A DNA stretch of 64,000 nucleotides from contig RFHU01000405.1 in the NCBI GenBank assembly GCA_003695705.1, positions 1 through 64,000 of the forward strand, in the 5' to 3' direction. This document shows, in pieces, positions 8,932 through 18,662 of the stretch. A program made the translations under genes and the position numbers. The notes under the pieces are model-generated. The model did no database searches, was not told where the DNA came from, and saw only the letters and a list, made by a program, of their open reading frames with translations. This DNA is from Planctomycetota bacterium. GTDB lineage: Bacteria > Planctomycetota > J058. Numbering within the stretch: the first letter of the stretch is position 1; each line of letters starts with the position of its first letter.

Positions 8932-9285
8932 CGGCAGCAACCTCCTCCTGACATGAGCAAGGGCTGTTCAGGTTGGTATTCGAGCCCGCGGACCCGTCAT
9001 CCGGCATCCGAGAACCCTGGCGACCCGCGAACCGGCGCCGCCTGAGCATAATTTGGGGCCGTGCAACTGTAAAAACAAGGGGACCGGACGGGCGGAGCCC
9101 GCGGGCCGGGGACGAGATCTTCCGGGGCCCCCGACTGGTCGCATCCGCGCGACCCACGGCCGGAACCTCCGAAGATTCCAGGCTCCCGGAGTTCAGCCGG
9201 AAACAAAACCGAAACAAAAAAAGACGGGAGCCTGCGGCCCCCGTCTTCTTCGGTACGGGAAAAGTAAACCCGGATGGTGCGCAGA
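8932..9285. other. Intergenic region between the histone-like gene and hsp20
   Basis: About 350 bases without a gene. It contains the terminator of the histone-like gene (listed separately) and, nearer 8,932, the presumed hsp20 promoter. No RNA thermometer or CIRCE-like inverted repeat was recognised. Confidence 0.45.
9214..9247 (-). terminator. Rho-independent terminator of the histone-like gene
   Basis: On the minus strand, an eight-base-pair stem (AAGACGGG/CCCGTCTT, 9,221-9,228 with 9,240-9,247) with an 11-base GC-rich loop is followed directly by a run of T residues. It lies about 40 bases after the stop codon at 9,286. This is the clearest intrinsic terminator in the window. Confidence 0.85.
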
Positions 9286-9822
9286 TTACATGCTGGCCGC
9301 GGCTCCGTTGCGCCATGCCACGACGCCGCTGCGACGGGCCTTGACGGTGGCGACCCGGCGCTTGGGTGCCGCGCGCTTCTTGGCGACCGTGCGCCGCTTG
9401 GCGACCTTGCGCTTCGGGGCCGCGCGCTTCTTGGCGACCTTGCGCTTCGGACCCGTGCGCTTCTTGGCAGCCTTGCGCTTCGGAGCCGCGCGCTTCTTCG
9501 ACGCCACCCGACGCTTGGCGGTGGTGCGGCGCTTCGTCGTCGCCCGACGCTTCTTGGCGACGGTTGCCTTGCGAGCCTTCTTCGCCGCCAGCTTCTTGGC
9601 TTTCAGGGCCTTCATCTTGGCTTTCTGAAGGGCCTTCTTCTTGGCCGCGAGCTTCTTCATCGCAGCCTTCTTCGCCGCCATCTGCTTCTTCACCAGGCGG
9701 CGCGCCGCGGTGATCTTCTTCTCGGCGCTCTTGACGGCCTTCTCGGCCGTCTTGACCTCACGGGTCAGCATGGCGGGAGTCTTGGGTTTTGAAGACTTCC
9801 GCTTCGTCTTGGTGGTGGCCAT
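9286..9822 (-). CDS. Lys/Ala/Arg-rich histone H1-like protein
   Basis: The 178 residues are almost entirely Lys, Ala, Arg, Thr and Val. The N-terminal third is predicted helical (LTREVKTAEKAVKSAEKKITAARRLVKK). The C-terminal part repeats KKRAAPKRKVAKKR-type units many times. This composition matches bacterial H1-like/AlgP-type proteins that bind and compact DNA non-specifically, and it has no enzyme motifs. It has its own terminator and an AT-rich upstream region. The repeats make exact length prone to assembly or slippage error. Confidence 0.8.
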   Translation of the reverse strand: MATTKTKRKSSKPKTPAMLTREVKTAEKAVKSAEKKITAARRLVKKQMAAKKAAMKKLAAKKKALQKAKMKALKAKKLAAKKARKATVAKKRRATTKRRTTAKRRVASKKRAAPKRKAAKKRTGPKRKVAKKRAAPKRKVAKRRTVAKKRAAPKRRVATVKARRSGVVAWRNGAAASM

Positions 9823-10371
9823 TATCCAATCCTCACAAGTCCTGAAGAAAGAGCGACGGCATGGAACCGCCGGTACCCCGTTTACCGGGACATATTTAAG
9901 AAAAGGTTACTGAAATTCTCTCCTTTCAAATGGTATCGGCATACGACTCTCGTAATTGCAACTATGCGCGGGAGTGACTCACCGCATTGACTGAGCCCCT
10001 GTTCAATAACGCCGCTTTCCAATTACCCGGACCACGGCACCCGAGAGGGAAGAGATCACTCTTTTGATTGTCCGCCACCGCCCAAAAAACTGGAGCGGCG
10101 CGACGAAAGCCCCGACGTCATCTTGGAAGCAAGGGACCAATACGCGGTCTCGATGACAGCAATTCTACCTCCATCCGCACCCTGGGGCGGCGGCGTCCCC
10201 GTCCCGACCGGGGCCATTAACCAGTTGAATTAACTTATATTTGTTTTGGACGATCGAAGAAAACGACACCCGTGAGCACGCTCCCGCCCCGGCGCCGGGC
10301 ATCACCGCAGATGCTTTCGGCGCGGCACCTGGCGTGCTACCCCATGGCGGTCATCGTCACCGATCGAGCCC
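9823..10371. other. Intergenic region between the histone-like gene and the truncated flippase
   Basis: About 550 bases with no supported gene. Two AT-rich patches, at about 9,890-9,960 and 10,215-10,260, stand out and are likely promoter regions for the divergent histone-like gene and flippase. Open frames here lack family resemblance. Confidence 0.5.
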
Positions 10372-11000
10372 ATGGACGAGCCCGCCGCAAACCCCGTCGA
10401 AGCACCGTCCCCGCCGCCCGCCGCCATGCCCCCGTGCCGCCGCGGTTTCGAGCGCGTGCGACACTGGTTCCGCGACGGGGCGCTGCGGCGGATGTTCCGC
10501 AATGCCGGCATCCTGCTCGGTGGCAAGACCGCGGCCGGGCTGCTCGACCTCGGTGCGTTCGTCGTCGCCGCCCGCGCGCTCGGCCCCGAAGCGCTCGGCG
10601 TTCTGGTGCTGGTCATGACCTACGCCCAGTTCATCAGCGGTCTGGCCAAGTTCCAGTCGTGGCAGGCGATCATCCATTACGGTGCCCGCTGCCTGGCCGA
10701 AAACCGACGAGCGGATTTCCAGAAGCTGGTCAAGTTCACCATGCTGCTCGACCTCGGCAGCGCCGGGACGGGAGCGGCCCTTGCGGTTGCGGCGGCGCCG
10801 CTCGTCGGACGGTGGCTGGGCTGGGAGGCCGACATCGTGCCGGTGGCAATGCTGAGCGGGGGGTTGGTTCTGGCCACCATATCGGCCACGCCGACCGGCA
10901 TCCTGCGTCTGTTCGACCGCTTCGACCTGCTGGCCGCCCAGAGTGCGGCGACGCCCGGGCTGCGCCTGCTCGGGGCCGTCGTGGCTGCCGGGGCGGGGGC
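10372..11000 (+). pseudogene. Oligosaccharide flippase / polysaccharide biosynthesis protein, 3' truncated at the join
   Basis: About 209 residues of a MATE/MOP-superfamily lipid-linked oligosaccharide flippase (Wzx-like). After a Pro-rich cytoplasmic start come hydrophobic segments typical of the family: ILLGGKTAAGLLDLGAFVVAARALGPEALG, then TYAQFISGLAKFQSWQAIIHYGA, then pairs of further helices. Full proteins have about 420-500 residues. The family resemblance stops at about 11,000. The open frame then runs to 11,205 in Arg/Pro-rich sequence that is the antisense of the pentapeptide gene. The cut is probably an assembly join rather than natural decay. Confidence 0.72.
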
Positions 11001-11010
11001 CGGTCGGCCA
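10990..11010. other. Join between two unrelated genomes (probable contig chimera)
   Basis: A plus-strand alphaproteobacterial flippase and a minus-strand pentapeptide-repeat protein lose their 3' ends within this interval. Each open frame continues across it only as antisense of the other. Gene content, base composition and start-codon habits change here together. The sequence itself is G/C-rich (gccggggcgggggccgg), which could favour a false overlap. Confidence 0.75.
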
Positions 11011-11908
11011 CCGAGGCAGTTGGTTCCGCCGGCTCCTGGGGCTTGGTCTCTTCTTCGCTCACCTTGCGGAAGCGGTGGGTTCCGAAGAAGAGCCCGCCGT
11101 CATCGCGCTGGAACCGAGCGGAGGGTGGCGCCACCTCCTGGGGCTTCGGGGGTTTGGCGGGCTTGGTGGCGACCCCGAGCTTCTCGGCCTGCGCTTGGGC
11201 CTTGAGGAGCATCTCCAAGCCCTTGAAGCGCTTGGTCGAGCGCGAGGTCATGGCCTTGAGGCCCACTTGCTTTTCGAACTCCGCTTGCTCGAGGTCGTAG
11301 CGCAGCCCCCAGGCCTTGGCGGGCCGTTCGGCCACCGCATCGAGGGCTCCCGAGTCGAAATTGCAGTTGTTGCAGTCGGCGTTGTGGAGGTTCGTCTGGG
11401 CCAGGGTCGCTCGGCAGAAGTTCGCCTTGCCGAGGTTCGCGCTGTCGAAGCTCGCCCGGCTGAGGTCGGCCTCGACGAAGACCGCGCCGGTGGCCTTGGC
11501 TTCGCGGAAGTGCGCGCCGTCGAGCTTGGCGCCGGTGAAGTCGGCCCGCGAGCAGTCGGCGCCATCGAGGCGGGCGAAGGAGAAGTCGGCGCCGCGGGCG
11601 TTCACTCGCTTGAGGTTGGCGTTCTCCAGGTTGCAGCGGAGGAGCTTCGAGCCGGCCAGGCTTGCCCAGGAGAGGTCCACCTTGCCGAACTTGGCGTCGG
11701 AGAGGTCCTCGTCCTCGAGGGTGATGCAACGCAAGTCCCGACCGTGCGGGACCTCGCGCACGTACATGAAGTCCTTCAAGATCTCGGCGATGCCGGCGCC
11801 GCCGTTGGTTCGGGCGTCGGCGATGATCTGCCGCTTCAGTTCACGGCCCCGGGGGGTTTCCCAGCGAATGGCGAGATCGTCGAGGCTGGCTCGAATGTCG
11901 TCTTGCAA
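11003..11908 (-). pseudogene. Pentapeptide-repeat protein, 3' truncated at the join
   Basis: About 300 residues are authentic. An N-terminal segment (MQDDIRASLDDLAIRWETPRG, 1 to about 60) leads into a run of pentapeptide repeats with A(D/N)LxX-type periodicity at about 65-180 (ANLKRVNARGADFSFARLDG, ADFTGAKLDGAHFREAKATG). These fold as a right-handed quadrilateral beta-helix, usually protein-binding. A helical, Lys/Pro-rich region follows and ends near KPQEPAEPTASVADR. Beyond about 11,003 the frame is only antisense of the flippase. Function is unknown. The start at 11,908 is 85 bases from the divergent next gene. Confidence 0.8.
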
Positions 11909-11993
11909 AGCTCTAAACCTTTGACCAGGAAAGCACTATAGGCGAACGGCCGATGACGGCGCAAGGGGTGCTCGCCTGCTATAGTCCCTCTGC

Positions 11994-13955
11994 ATGGCAA
12001 GAGGGCGCGGCCCTGGTGGAGGAAGACGCCCCGCGCCCTCCGGTCGGGGCCGACGGGGCGGGCCCCGGCGCCCGGAGCGGGGGGAGGCCGAGGAGTCGAC
12101 GACGAGTCCGCTCGAGTCCTCCGCCGAGTCGCGCCGGCGCGTGCATCCCGAGGTGCTGCCCCGACCCGGAGAGCGACTCCGCCGGCCGCGGTCCTTCCCC
12201 GAGGTTCAGCGCGTGGTGCGCGAACTCCGCGACCGCTGCGGCGAGTGCCGCTACCGACGCATCTGCGCCTTCGGCCCCGCCAAGTACCAGATCGAGGTGC
12301 ACTCTCGACCGGACGCGCGGCATCGCCACGCGGAGACGCTCAAGGAAGGCCTGCGGCGCCTGAGCCGGGCCGGTGAGGACTGGGAGGAGTCTCTCCTCTG
12401 GCTGCTCGGGGGCCGTGAGAAGGATGCCCTCCTCTCGGCCTGCCTTCTCGCGGTGGCCTGGCGCCGCCGACCCGAGAAGGTGCTCGCTCTCGCCGACTAC
12501 GCAGCCGAGCGTTGCGACGTCGACCGCCTCAAGGCGGAGCTCACCGAGTTGTCCTCCGAGGACGAGACGGGCCTCGCGCCGGGCCAGGGGATCGACCCGG
12601 ATGCTTTGCAGTGCCGCATGTTCCGCGGTCAGGTGATTCGCTTGGCCTCCTTCTTCCCCCGCGAGGAGGTCCTGCGCGCCATGCAAGAACTCCTCGTGCT
12701 GGGCGCCGACGACGAAGGCCGCCTGTTCCAGTACGAGGCGGTGGGGGTCCTGGCCCTCTTGATCGGCCTCCGCTTGCCCGGGGACCGTTGGGTTCGCAGC
12801 CTGGAAAAGGACATCGCAGGGCCGTTCCGGGCGACCTTCGCCCACCGCGACCCGGGCAACGGCTCCCTCGATCTGTTCTTTCCCTACCGGCGCGGAAAGA
12901 AGCGCAGCTACCTCTACTACCGCCGGGATCCCGAAGGCCGCGAGCGAATCAGCAGCATCGACAAGATTCGCATCGACTCGCTCCTCTACCGCATCTTCCT
13001 CGTCTTCAAGGACGACAAGATGAAGGTGCACCGCATCTTCAAGGAGCTGGCGCGGCACATCAACGTGCGCGCCGGCGACTACAACGTCGATCACGTGCTC
13101 GCCGGCTTCGATCGCCTTTCCGCGGAGGACCTGCTGCTGCTGGGGATCTACGCGCCCGCGCTGGCCCGCGCCGTGGGGCATTACCTGGAGATTCCCGACT
13201 ACCACCGACTGGTGAAGTTCCTCTACTCGTTGCGGACCGAGAGCGGGCGCCGCGGCGCGCAGCCGATCCCCGCCCACGAGAAGGTCGTGGGGGCGCACGC
13301 CGAGTGGCTCGACCTCGTGGACGCCATCGGGGAGGACGTCATCAAGCGTGTGTTTGCGGCCCTCTTCGCCCTCAACGCCAGCTACCGCAGGCGGGTCTAC
13401 ACCACCCCCACCTACCTGAAGATCGGCGAGGTGGCCTACCTGCTTACCGCGCTCGCCGGCTGGAACCCCAAGGGGCTCGAACTCGAGCTCAAGCAGGGGC
13501 GCAAGGCCTTGGCCTTCGTGGCTTACGGCCTACAGCCTCCCGGGAAGTGGTCGCGGTTGCGGGTCCGTCGCCTGCGCCGCGCCTACGAACGCGCCCTCGA
13601 CCGCGGCGACGAACAGATCGAACGCGCCATCGAGCAAGGAATGCGCTACATGGCTGCCTTGCACGGCTTCGACGACTTCGCCGAGCTGGAGGCGGAGGCG
13701 GCCGACGAGGAGTGGGTGCCCGAGACTGCCGAGCCCCGGGCCCTCGACCGCGCCGAGGCGTCCGCGGAGGATTTCAGCGAGTACGAGGACTCCGGAGACT
13801 CTTTCGTCGTCGATGCAATGGACGAGGCCGAAGAACTCTTCGTCGTCGTCGAGGACGGACAGGCCTCCCGCTCGGGACGGCTCAAGACCCAGCGCATGCC
13901 CCGCGCCCAGGATGAAGACGAGCTCTACCTCGAGGAGAGCGACCCGGGCGACTGA
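11994..13955 (+). CDS. Unknown large protein with a Cys cluster and an acidic tail
   Basis: I do not recognise this 653-residue protein. The first 65 residues are Arg/Gly/Pro-rich and probably disordered. A cysteine motif C82-x2-C85-x5-C91 (CGECRYRRIC) could bind metal, but a fourth ligand is not obvious. The middle (about 100-560) is mostly predicted helical, with conserved-looking blocks such as LDLFFPYRRGKKRSYLYYRR (about 300) and HINVRAGDYNVDHVLAGFDR (about 360). The C-terminal 90 residues are strongly acidic. There is no signal peptide or membrane helix. It stands alone between the divergent pentapeptide gene and the convergent lipid locus. Confidence 0.75.
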   Translation: MARGRGPGGGRRPAPSGRGRRGGPRRPERGEAEESTTSPLESSAESRRRVHPEVLPRPGERLRRPRSFPEVQRVVRELRDRCGECRYRRICAFGPAKYQIEVHSRPDARHRHAETLKEGLRRLSRAGEDWEESLLWLLGGREKDALLSACLLAVAWRRRPEKVLALADYAAERCDVDRLKAELTELSSEDETGLAPGQGIDPDALQCRMFRGQVIRLASFFPREEVLRAMQELLVLGADDEGRLFQYEAVGVLALLIGLRLPGDRWVRSLEKDIAGPFRATFAHRDPGNGSLDLFFPYRRGKKRSYLYYRRDPEGRERISSIDKIRIDSLLYRIFLVFKDDKMKVHRIFKELARHINVRAGDYNVDHVLAGFDRLSAEDLLLLGIYAPALARAVGHYLEIPDYHRLVKFLYSLRTESGRRGAQPIPAHEKVVGAHAEWLDLVDAIGEDVIKRVFAALFALNASYRRRVYTTPTYLKIGEVAYLLTALAGWNPKGLELELKQGRKALAFVAYGLQPPGKWSRLRVRRLRRAYERALDRGDEQIERAIEQGMRYMAALHGFDDFAELEAEAADEEWVPETAEPRALDRAEASAEDFSEYEDSGDSFVVDAMDEAEELFVVVEDGQASRSGRLKTQRMPRAQDEDELYLEESDPGD

Positions 13956-13978
13956 CTCCTGGGGAGCGGCGGCGCTCG

Positions 13979-14218
13979 TCAGGCCTCGCGGACGGGCTCC
14001 GACTTGCGCCGCACCTCGTAGAGGAGCGATGCGTCGAGCGGATACTCCCGCCCGTGCGCGTAGAGGCAGGTCTGGCCGGCGGGGTTCTTGCCGAGGGCCA
14101 CGAGCTCGCCGCGGGGGATGTGGTCGACGCACTGTCCGCCGGCGAACCAACCCTTCAGCCCGTAGAGGTCGCCCAAGAGGCGTCGCCGCTCGAGCGTCGC
14201 GATCTTCTCCTGTGCCAT
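13979..14218 (-). CDS. Small unknown protein at the end of the fatty-acid operon
   Basis: A 79-residue protein with no recognised family. It is soluble, mixed alpha/beta in appearance, with ERRRLLGDLYGLKGWFAGGQ, one Cys, and GREYPLDASLLYEVRR near the end. It starts 22 bases after the FabI-type gene stop on the same strand, so it is probably the last gene of that operon. Real coding is supported by position and plausible composition only. Confidence 0.6.
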   Translation of the reverse strand: MAQEKIATLERRRLLGDLYGLKGWFAGGQCVDHIPRGELVALGKNPAGQTCLYAHGREYPLDASLLYEVRRKSEPVREA

Positions 14219-14240
14219 GTGCGTCCTCCTCCTCGGGCCC

Positions 14241-15080
14241 TCAGTCGATCCGCGTCGCTCGGGCCACGATGTCGTTGTCGAAGTAGTTGACCCGCATTCC
14301 CGCGTCGACGACCAGCCCCTGCGCGTTGATCCCGGACGAGCGGGGCGAGAGGAGGAAGGCGACCGCGTTGGCTACTTCCTCGGTGCGGAGGGCTTGTTTG
14401 CGCAGGGTGGCCTGCTCGGCGAACAGGTACTTGGGGACGTAGCCGGGGATGCCGGCGCTGGCGCTGGTCTTGAGCAGACCCGGGCGCACGGAGTTGAAGC
14501 GCACGCGCCCCAGGGCCGAGAAGCTCTTGGCCAGGAAGACCACGGTGGAGTCCAAGGCGGCCTTGACCGGCGCCATGTAGCCGTAGTTCTCGGCGGCCAT
14601 TTCGGTGGTCGAGATCGATACGGTGACCACCGAGGCGTCCGCGGCGAAGTGGGGGCGGAGGGCGTTGCTGACGGCGATCAGCGAGTAGCAGGAGATGTCG
14701 ACCGCCTGGAGGAAGTCCTCGCGCCGCGTCTCGTGGAAGGGCAGGGGACCTGCGGGGTAGTTGGCGAACGCGATCGAGTGCACCAGCCCGGCGAGGGGTT
14801 TCCCCCAGGATCGGCACTGCTCGCCTACCGCCGCCGCCAGCGCATCGATCTCCTCCTGCCGCTCCACGTCGCAGACCAGGAGGGGTTCGTCGGGGATCAA
14901 CTTCTTGCGCAGTTGCTCCACCCGCTGGGGAGAGCGGGCGGACCAGATCACGCGCGCACCTGCCTCGCGTAGGAGGCGACCCGTGTGGTAGGCGACGCTC
15001 TTGCGGTTCGCGACGCCCATGACCAGGACGGGCGCATCGGCGAGGCCGAGGAAGTCGAAGTTCACGGGCGGCTCACTCAC
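14241..15080 (-). CDS. fabI: Enoyl-ACP reductase, FabI type
   Basis: An NAD(P)H-dependent enoyl-ACP reductase of the short-chain dehydrogenase superfamily that completes each fatty-acid elongation cycle. In its 279 residues the Rossmann start is [20 protein letters not shown], with the FabI-typical SVA rather than a normal GxxxGxG. The catalytic pair has the FabI Y-x6-K spacing in [27 protein letters not shown] corresponds to the flexible substrate-binding loop. The gene overlaps the FabZ-type gene by eight bases. Being in a cluster with its own ACP and ketosynthase, it may serve a special acyl chain rather than housekeeping synthesis. Confidence 0.87.
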   Translation of the reverse strand: MSEPPVNFDFLGLADAPVLVMGVANRKSVAYHTGRLLREAGARVIWSARSPQRVEQLRKKLIPDEPLLVCDVERQEEIDALAAAVGEQCRSWGKPLAGLVHSIAFANYPAGPLPFHETRREDFLQAVDISCYSLIAVSNALRPHFAADASVVTVSISTTEMAAENYGYMAPVKAALDSTVVFLAKSFSALGRVRFNSVRPGLLKTSASAGIPGYVPKYLFAEQATLRKQALRTEEVANAVAFLLSPRSSGINAQGLVVDAGMRVNYFDNDIVARATRID

Positions 15081-15519
15081 TGGGCTTCGGCGCGAGGGCG
15101 ACGGCGAAGGCGCTGGTCACCGCCACCTTTCCCGCGACGGCGGCCTTTCCGCTCAGGTGGTAGAGCTTGGAGAGGGCGTCGTCGAGCTGGACCTCGATGT
15201 CCAGGACGTCGCCCGGACGGACCATGGCGCGGAAGCGGGTGTCCTTGATGCGGGTCATGACGGGCAGCAGTCCGGCGGCCAACTCTTCGCGCGCTCGCTG
15301 GGCGAGGAGCAGAGCACCGCTCTGGAAGATCGCCTCGCACACCAAGACCCCCGGCGTGATGGGGAAGTCGGGGTAGTGCCCGCGGAAGACGTCGAGATCG
15401 GGATCGACGCGCTTGCGGGTCACGATGCGGTCTCCCTCGAGGGCGACGATCTCGTCGACCCAGAGGAAGGGGGGGCGGTGGGGGATGCCTTCGAGGACCC
15501 TCGGGTCGACGCCGCTCAC
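15073..15519 (-). CDS. 3-hydroxyacyl-ACP dehydratase, FabZ type
   Basis: Hot-dog-fold dehydratase that converts 3-hydroxyacyl-ACP to trans-2-enoyl-ACP. The 148 residues include the family N-terminal motif [14 protein letters not shown], the catalytic histidine H48 in [12 protein letters not shown], and the catalytic acid E62 in CEAIFQSG. I chose the GTG at 15,519 because it overlaps the upstream oxidoreductase stop in a GTGA. The open frame extends far upstream only as a shadow of that gene. It overlaps fabI by eight bases at its 3' end. Confidence 0.88.
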   Translation of the reverse strand: MSGVDPRVLEGIPHRPPFLWVDEIVALEGDRIVTRKRVDPDLDVFRGHYPDFPITPGVLVCEAIFQSGALLLAQRAREELAAGLLPVMTRIKDTRFRAMVRPGDVLDIEVQLDDALSKLYHLSGKAAVAGKVAVTSAFAVALAPKPSE

Positions 15520-16964
15520 GCCTGCGCAAGCTCCGCGGTGCGCACTCCGTGGAGGTACTTCTCCACGTTGTGCGCCTGGATGACCCCGTAGTTCACGGTT
15601 CCCAGCCAGCCCGACATGATGATCCCCACCGAGCCGGCGTGGTAGAGCCCGGGGATCTGCTCGTGCAGGCCCATGCTGATCTCGAGCCCCTCGAACTTGG
15701 TCCCGAAGGAGGCGCCCCCCCAGTGCCGGGTGTAGCGCTTGAAGGTCCGCGGCGTGGCTGCCTCCTTCCATTCGATCTTCTCGCGGATGCCCGGCAGATA
15801 CTTCTCCTCGAGCACGCGGATGGTGTCTTCGATGAGTTCCTCCTTGGCGCGCCGGTATTCCTCCTCGGTATCGAACTGCCAGTCCTCCCACCAGGCATTG
15901 GTGGACGAGACGATGGCGGTCCGCTCGGGGGTCACCCCCGGGCGGATGGACGGGTAGTAGACCGAGAAGGTCCGCGACGTGGGCGGATGCGCGAGGAGGG
16001 CCTGGTAGTCGTAGACCGGGTGCGTGGAGGTGAACAGGAGGTCCCCGATGTTGGGGATGGTGGCCCCGTCGGCGAGCCCTAGGTAGACCTGCGTCGAGGA
16101 GTTGTTGAGGCGTACCTTGTCGACCTTGGCGATGAACTCGGGGCTGAAGTTCTCGTCGCCCACGAGCCCGTGGATGGTCTGCAGCAGGTTTGCGTTCGAC
16201 ACGACGGCCTTGGCGCGGATCTCCTTGCCGTTGACGACCACGCCGCGGCAGAGGCCTCCTTCGACGATGACCTGCTGAACGTCGGCGAGGATGCGGATGT
16301 CTACGCCGTTCTTCTCCAGCTCCGCCCGCATTAGCCGCAGGAGCTTGTCGGTTCCGCCTTGGTAGATGTAACAGCCCTTCGACATGAAGTTGCTGAACAC
16401 GATGCCGTAGCTGATCGCGGGATCCTCGGGAGTCGAGCCGTTGGCGTAGGTGATGGGCTCCATGAGGAAGCGCACCACGTCGTTGCGTCCGGGGAACCAC
16501 TTCTCGAACAGCTCTGCGGTGGTCATGTCGCTCCGGTCGTAGAAGTCCATTCCGCGGACTTCCTCGAAGAAGCCCTCCACCTTCTCCGGGGCGATGCGGA
16601 ACTCCTCGACCATCAGGCGGGTGAAATCCTGCCGGTCGAACTCGGTGGTGATCTGGTACTGGGGGTTTTCGAAGCGGATGCCGTGGACGCGGACGATGTC
16701 GTCGGCGATTTCCTTGCTCCAGTACTTGCGGCAGGCTTTCTTCATTCCGTAAGGGAAGCCGTGCAGCGAGATGTCGAAGATCCTCCGCCCGCGGCGGCGG
16801 AAGAAGGTCGCCAGACCACCGAGTTGGTAGTGATGCTCGCAGAGGAGCACCGAGTGTCCCGCGCGGCCCAGACGGTTGGCGGCGGTCAGCCCGGCGAGGC
16901 CCGAGCCGATGACGATGACGTCGTAGGCGGGCTGGACGCCCTTGAGGTGGTCGCGTGGTGCCAT
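15516..16964 (-). CDS. Phytoene-desaturase-like FAD oxidoreductase (first of a pair)
   Basis: A 482-residue FAD enzyme of the CrtI/retinol-saturase superfamily. The dinucleotide-binding motif is GSGLAGL (20-26), followed by an acidic residue pair and LGGLATFF. The C-terminal FAD-closing segment is [28 protein letters not shown]. Members desaturate, isomerise or saturate C-C double bonds on hydrophobic chains. The exact substrate cannot be read from sequence. It begins two bases from the stop of the second oxidoreductase and overlaps the FabZ-type gene by four bases. Its place between ACP/ketosynthase and dehydratase/enoyl reductase genes suggests that it acts on an acyl chain rather than a carotenoid. 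Confidence 0.8.
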   Translation of the reverse strand: MAPRDHLKGVQPAYDVIVIGSGLAGLTAANRLGRAGHSVLLCEHHYQLGGLATFFRRRGRRIFDISLHGFPYGMKKACRKYWSKEIADDIVRVHGIRFENPQYQITTEFDRQDFTRLMVEEFRIAPEKVEGFFEEVRGMDFYDRSDMTTAELFEKWFPGRNDVVRFLMEPITYANGSTPEDPAISYGIVFSNFMSKGCYIYQGGTDKLLRLMRAELEKNGVDIRILADVQQVIVEGGLCRGVVVNGKEIRAKAVVSNANLLQTIHGLVGDENFSPEFIAKVDKVRLNNSSTQVYLGLADGATIPNIGDLLFTSTHPVYDYQALLAHPPTSRTFSVYYPSIRPGVTPERTAIVSSTNAWWEDWQFDTEEEYRRAKEELIEDTIRVLEEKYLPGIREKIEWKEAATPRTFKRYTRHWGGASFGTKFEGLEISMGLHEQIPGLYHAGSVGIIMSGWLGTVNYGVIQAHNVEKYLHGVRTAELAQA

Positions 16965-16966
16965 GG

Positions 16967-18424
16967 TCAGCTCCCGGCCATGAGGACTCGAGCGTTGGCG
17001 ATGGAGATCCCAGAGAGCATGGCTCCCACGATCCCCAGGAAACCTTGGTCCGTCCCGCACACGTAGAGGCCCGCGACGGGTGTGCGTCCGCTGCGGACCT
17101 TCCGCGGCGAGCCGTAGACCGCGCCGTGGATCCGGTCGGTGAAGTGGTGGATGGTGGTGGGGGTGAAGACGTCGTCCGCGACGACGTGGGCGCGGAAGTC
17201 CCCGCCGAGGACCGAGGCGACCTTCTCCTGCTGTCGCTCCAGCCAGCGCCGCTTGGCGCTCGCGTAGGGCTCCGGCTTCTCCAGCGCAGCCCAGCGGTCG
17301 TAGTTGGCGATGGACGTTACCCGCAGGAGCCCCTCGGGCAGTGGCTTTGCGTGGGCGTAGTTGTTGGGGCAGCAGATGACCCCGGAGCGCAGGTCGCAGT
17401 CGTCGTCCGAGCGGCGGTAGTCGAAGCGGTCCGAGTCGTTGTAGAAGACGATGGTCTGCTCGATGCCGAGTTGCCGGGGCTCCGCATCGAGGACCATGAT
17501 CGACTCGACGAAGCTCATTCGTCCGGGCGGCGCCTCCTCGGACCGCGCGGTTCGGTCGTCGATCAGGGCGAGCGTCTCGGGGTAGCCCGCCGTGGAGAGG
17601 ACGACGGGAGCCTCGATGACCTCGCCAGGTTCGTCGGCCATCGCCAGGACCTCGGCGCGGCGGCGCCCCAGCTTGGTGACCCCCCGCGCCTTCTGGAGTT
17701 CGACGCCTACGGCGCGTCCCTTGCGGGTCAGGATCCTGCGCACGCCGCTGCGGAGACGCAGTTCGCCGCCTTCCTCTCGGAAGCGAGCGAGGAGCGCGTC
17801 GATCACGGTGCGTACTCCCCCCTCGGGGCGGGCGAAGCCCTCCTTGAAGATGCTCTTGAACATGATGCAGAACTGCCCGAACTCCATTTCGTTCTCTTCG
17901 GGCGAGCCGTAGTACATCAGCGGACAATAGAGCATGTCGATGAGGAGGGGGTCGGAGATGAACTCCTCCAGCACCGGCCGGGAGGGGATGGGGCGAGCGT
18001 CGAGAGAGAGCTCGTCGTGTTCCTCGATGCGCTCCACGAGCCGGTCGAAGCCTTCCCGTTGGGAGGGGAAGGTCTCGTGGACGCTCTGTCGGAAGTCCTC
18101 GAAGTCGTTCGCGAAGCGGAGGGTCACGCCCGGGAAGCGGATCTCCGAGCCGATCTGCGGGCAGAGCCGAAAGGCCTCGTAGGGGATGCGCAGCTGGCGG
18201 AGCAGCTTGGTCAGCGGCGCTCGCCGGGTCCCTCGCGGGACGTAGTTGGTCATTGCGTGGAGGCCGACGTCGAAGGGGCGCCCGTGGCGGTGGTAGTACG
18301 AATTCAGTCCGCCCGGCGCGTAGTGCCGCTCGAGGAGGAGTACCCTCCGGTCGTACATGGCCAGGCGGATGCCCGCGGCGAGGCCCGCCATGCCGGCGCC
18401 GATGATGATGACGTCGTAGTCCAT
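16967..18424 (-). CDS. Phytoene-desaturase-like FAD oxidoreductase (second of a pair)
   Basis: A 485-residue paralogue of the neighbouring oxidoreductase. It has the motif [12 protein letters not shown] (7-18), then [24 protein letters not shown], and the C-terminal FAD motif [27 protein letters not shown]. The ATG at 18,424 puts the FAD motif at the very N-terminus, as expected. The open frame upstream (to 18,847) is a shadow. A 240-base gap separates it from the ACP gene, so the operon may have an internal promoter or simply a long spacer. The two oxidoreductases are clearly diverged from each other and are unlikely to be redundant. Confidence 0.8.
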   Translation of the reverse strand: MDYDVIIIGAGMAGLAAGIRLAMYDRRVLLLERHYAPGGLNSYYHRHGRPFDVGLHAMTNYVPRGTRRAPLTKLLRQLRIPYEAFRLCPQIGSEIRFPGVTLRFANDFEDFRQSVHETFPSQREGFDRLVERIEEHDELSLDARPIPSRPVLEEFISDPLLIDMLYCPLMYYGSPEENEMEFGQFCIMFKSIFKEGFARPEGGVRTVIDALLARFREEGGELRLRSGVRRILTRKGRAVGVELQKARGVTKLGRRRAEVLAMADEPGEVIEAPVVLSTAGYPETLALIDDRTARSEEAPPGRMSFVESIMVLDAEPRQLGIEQTIVFYNDSDRFDYRRSDDDCDLRSGVICCPNNYAHAKPLPEGLLRVTSIANYDRWAALEKPEPYASAKRRWLERQQEKVASVLGGDFRAHVVADDVFTPTTIHHFTDRIHGAVYGSPRKVRSGRTPVAGLYVCGTDQGFLGIVGAMLSGISIANARVLMAGS

Positions 18425-18662
18425 GCTGTTTTGCGCCCGCGCGGCCGCCTGCGTTGCGGAACGGGGCCGCCGGAGCGAGACGCGCCGCCCCCGCTGGGAG
18501 CGAGGCGGAGCCTCTGCAGAACCGGCGGCTCTGGGGTTCCTGGCCGGGTCCCCGGACCCAAAGGTCTGCGGACGAAACGCCCCCGAGACCGCCTCCGCCC
18601 GCGGCGACGGGCGGAGGGCCTCGACCAGGCGCGGGCCGCGCGGCCTGCCCGCGGGCGAGGGG

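Noticed and set aside
10372-11205. The flippase frame read to its stop at 11,205, and the pentapeptide frame read to 10,736, as full-length genes
   Set aside because: Past about 11,000 each frame loses family resemblance and is simply the antisense of the other gene.
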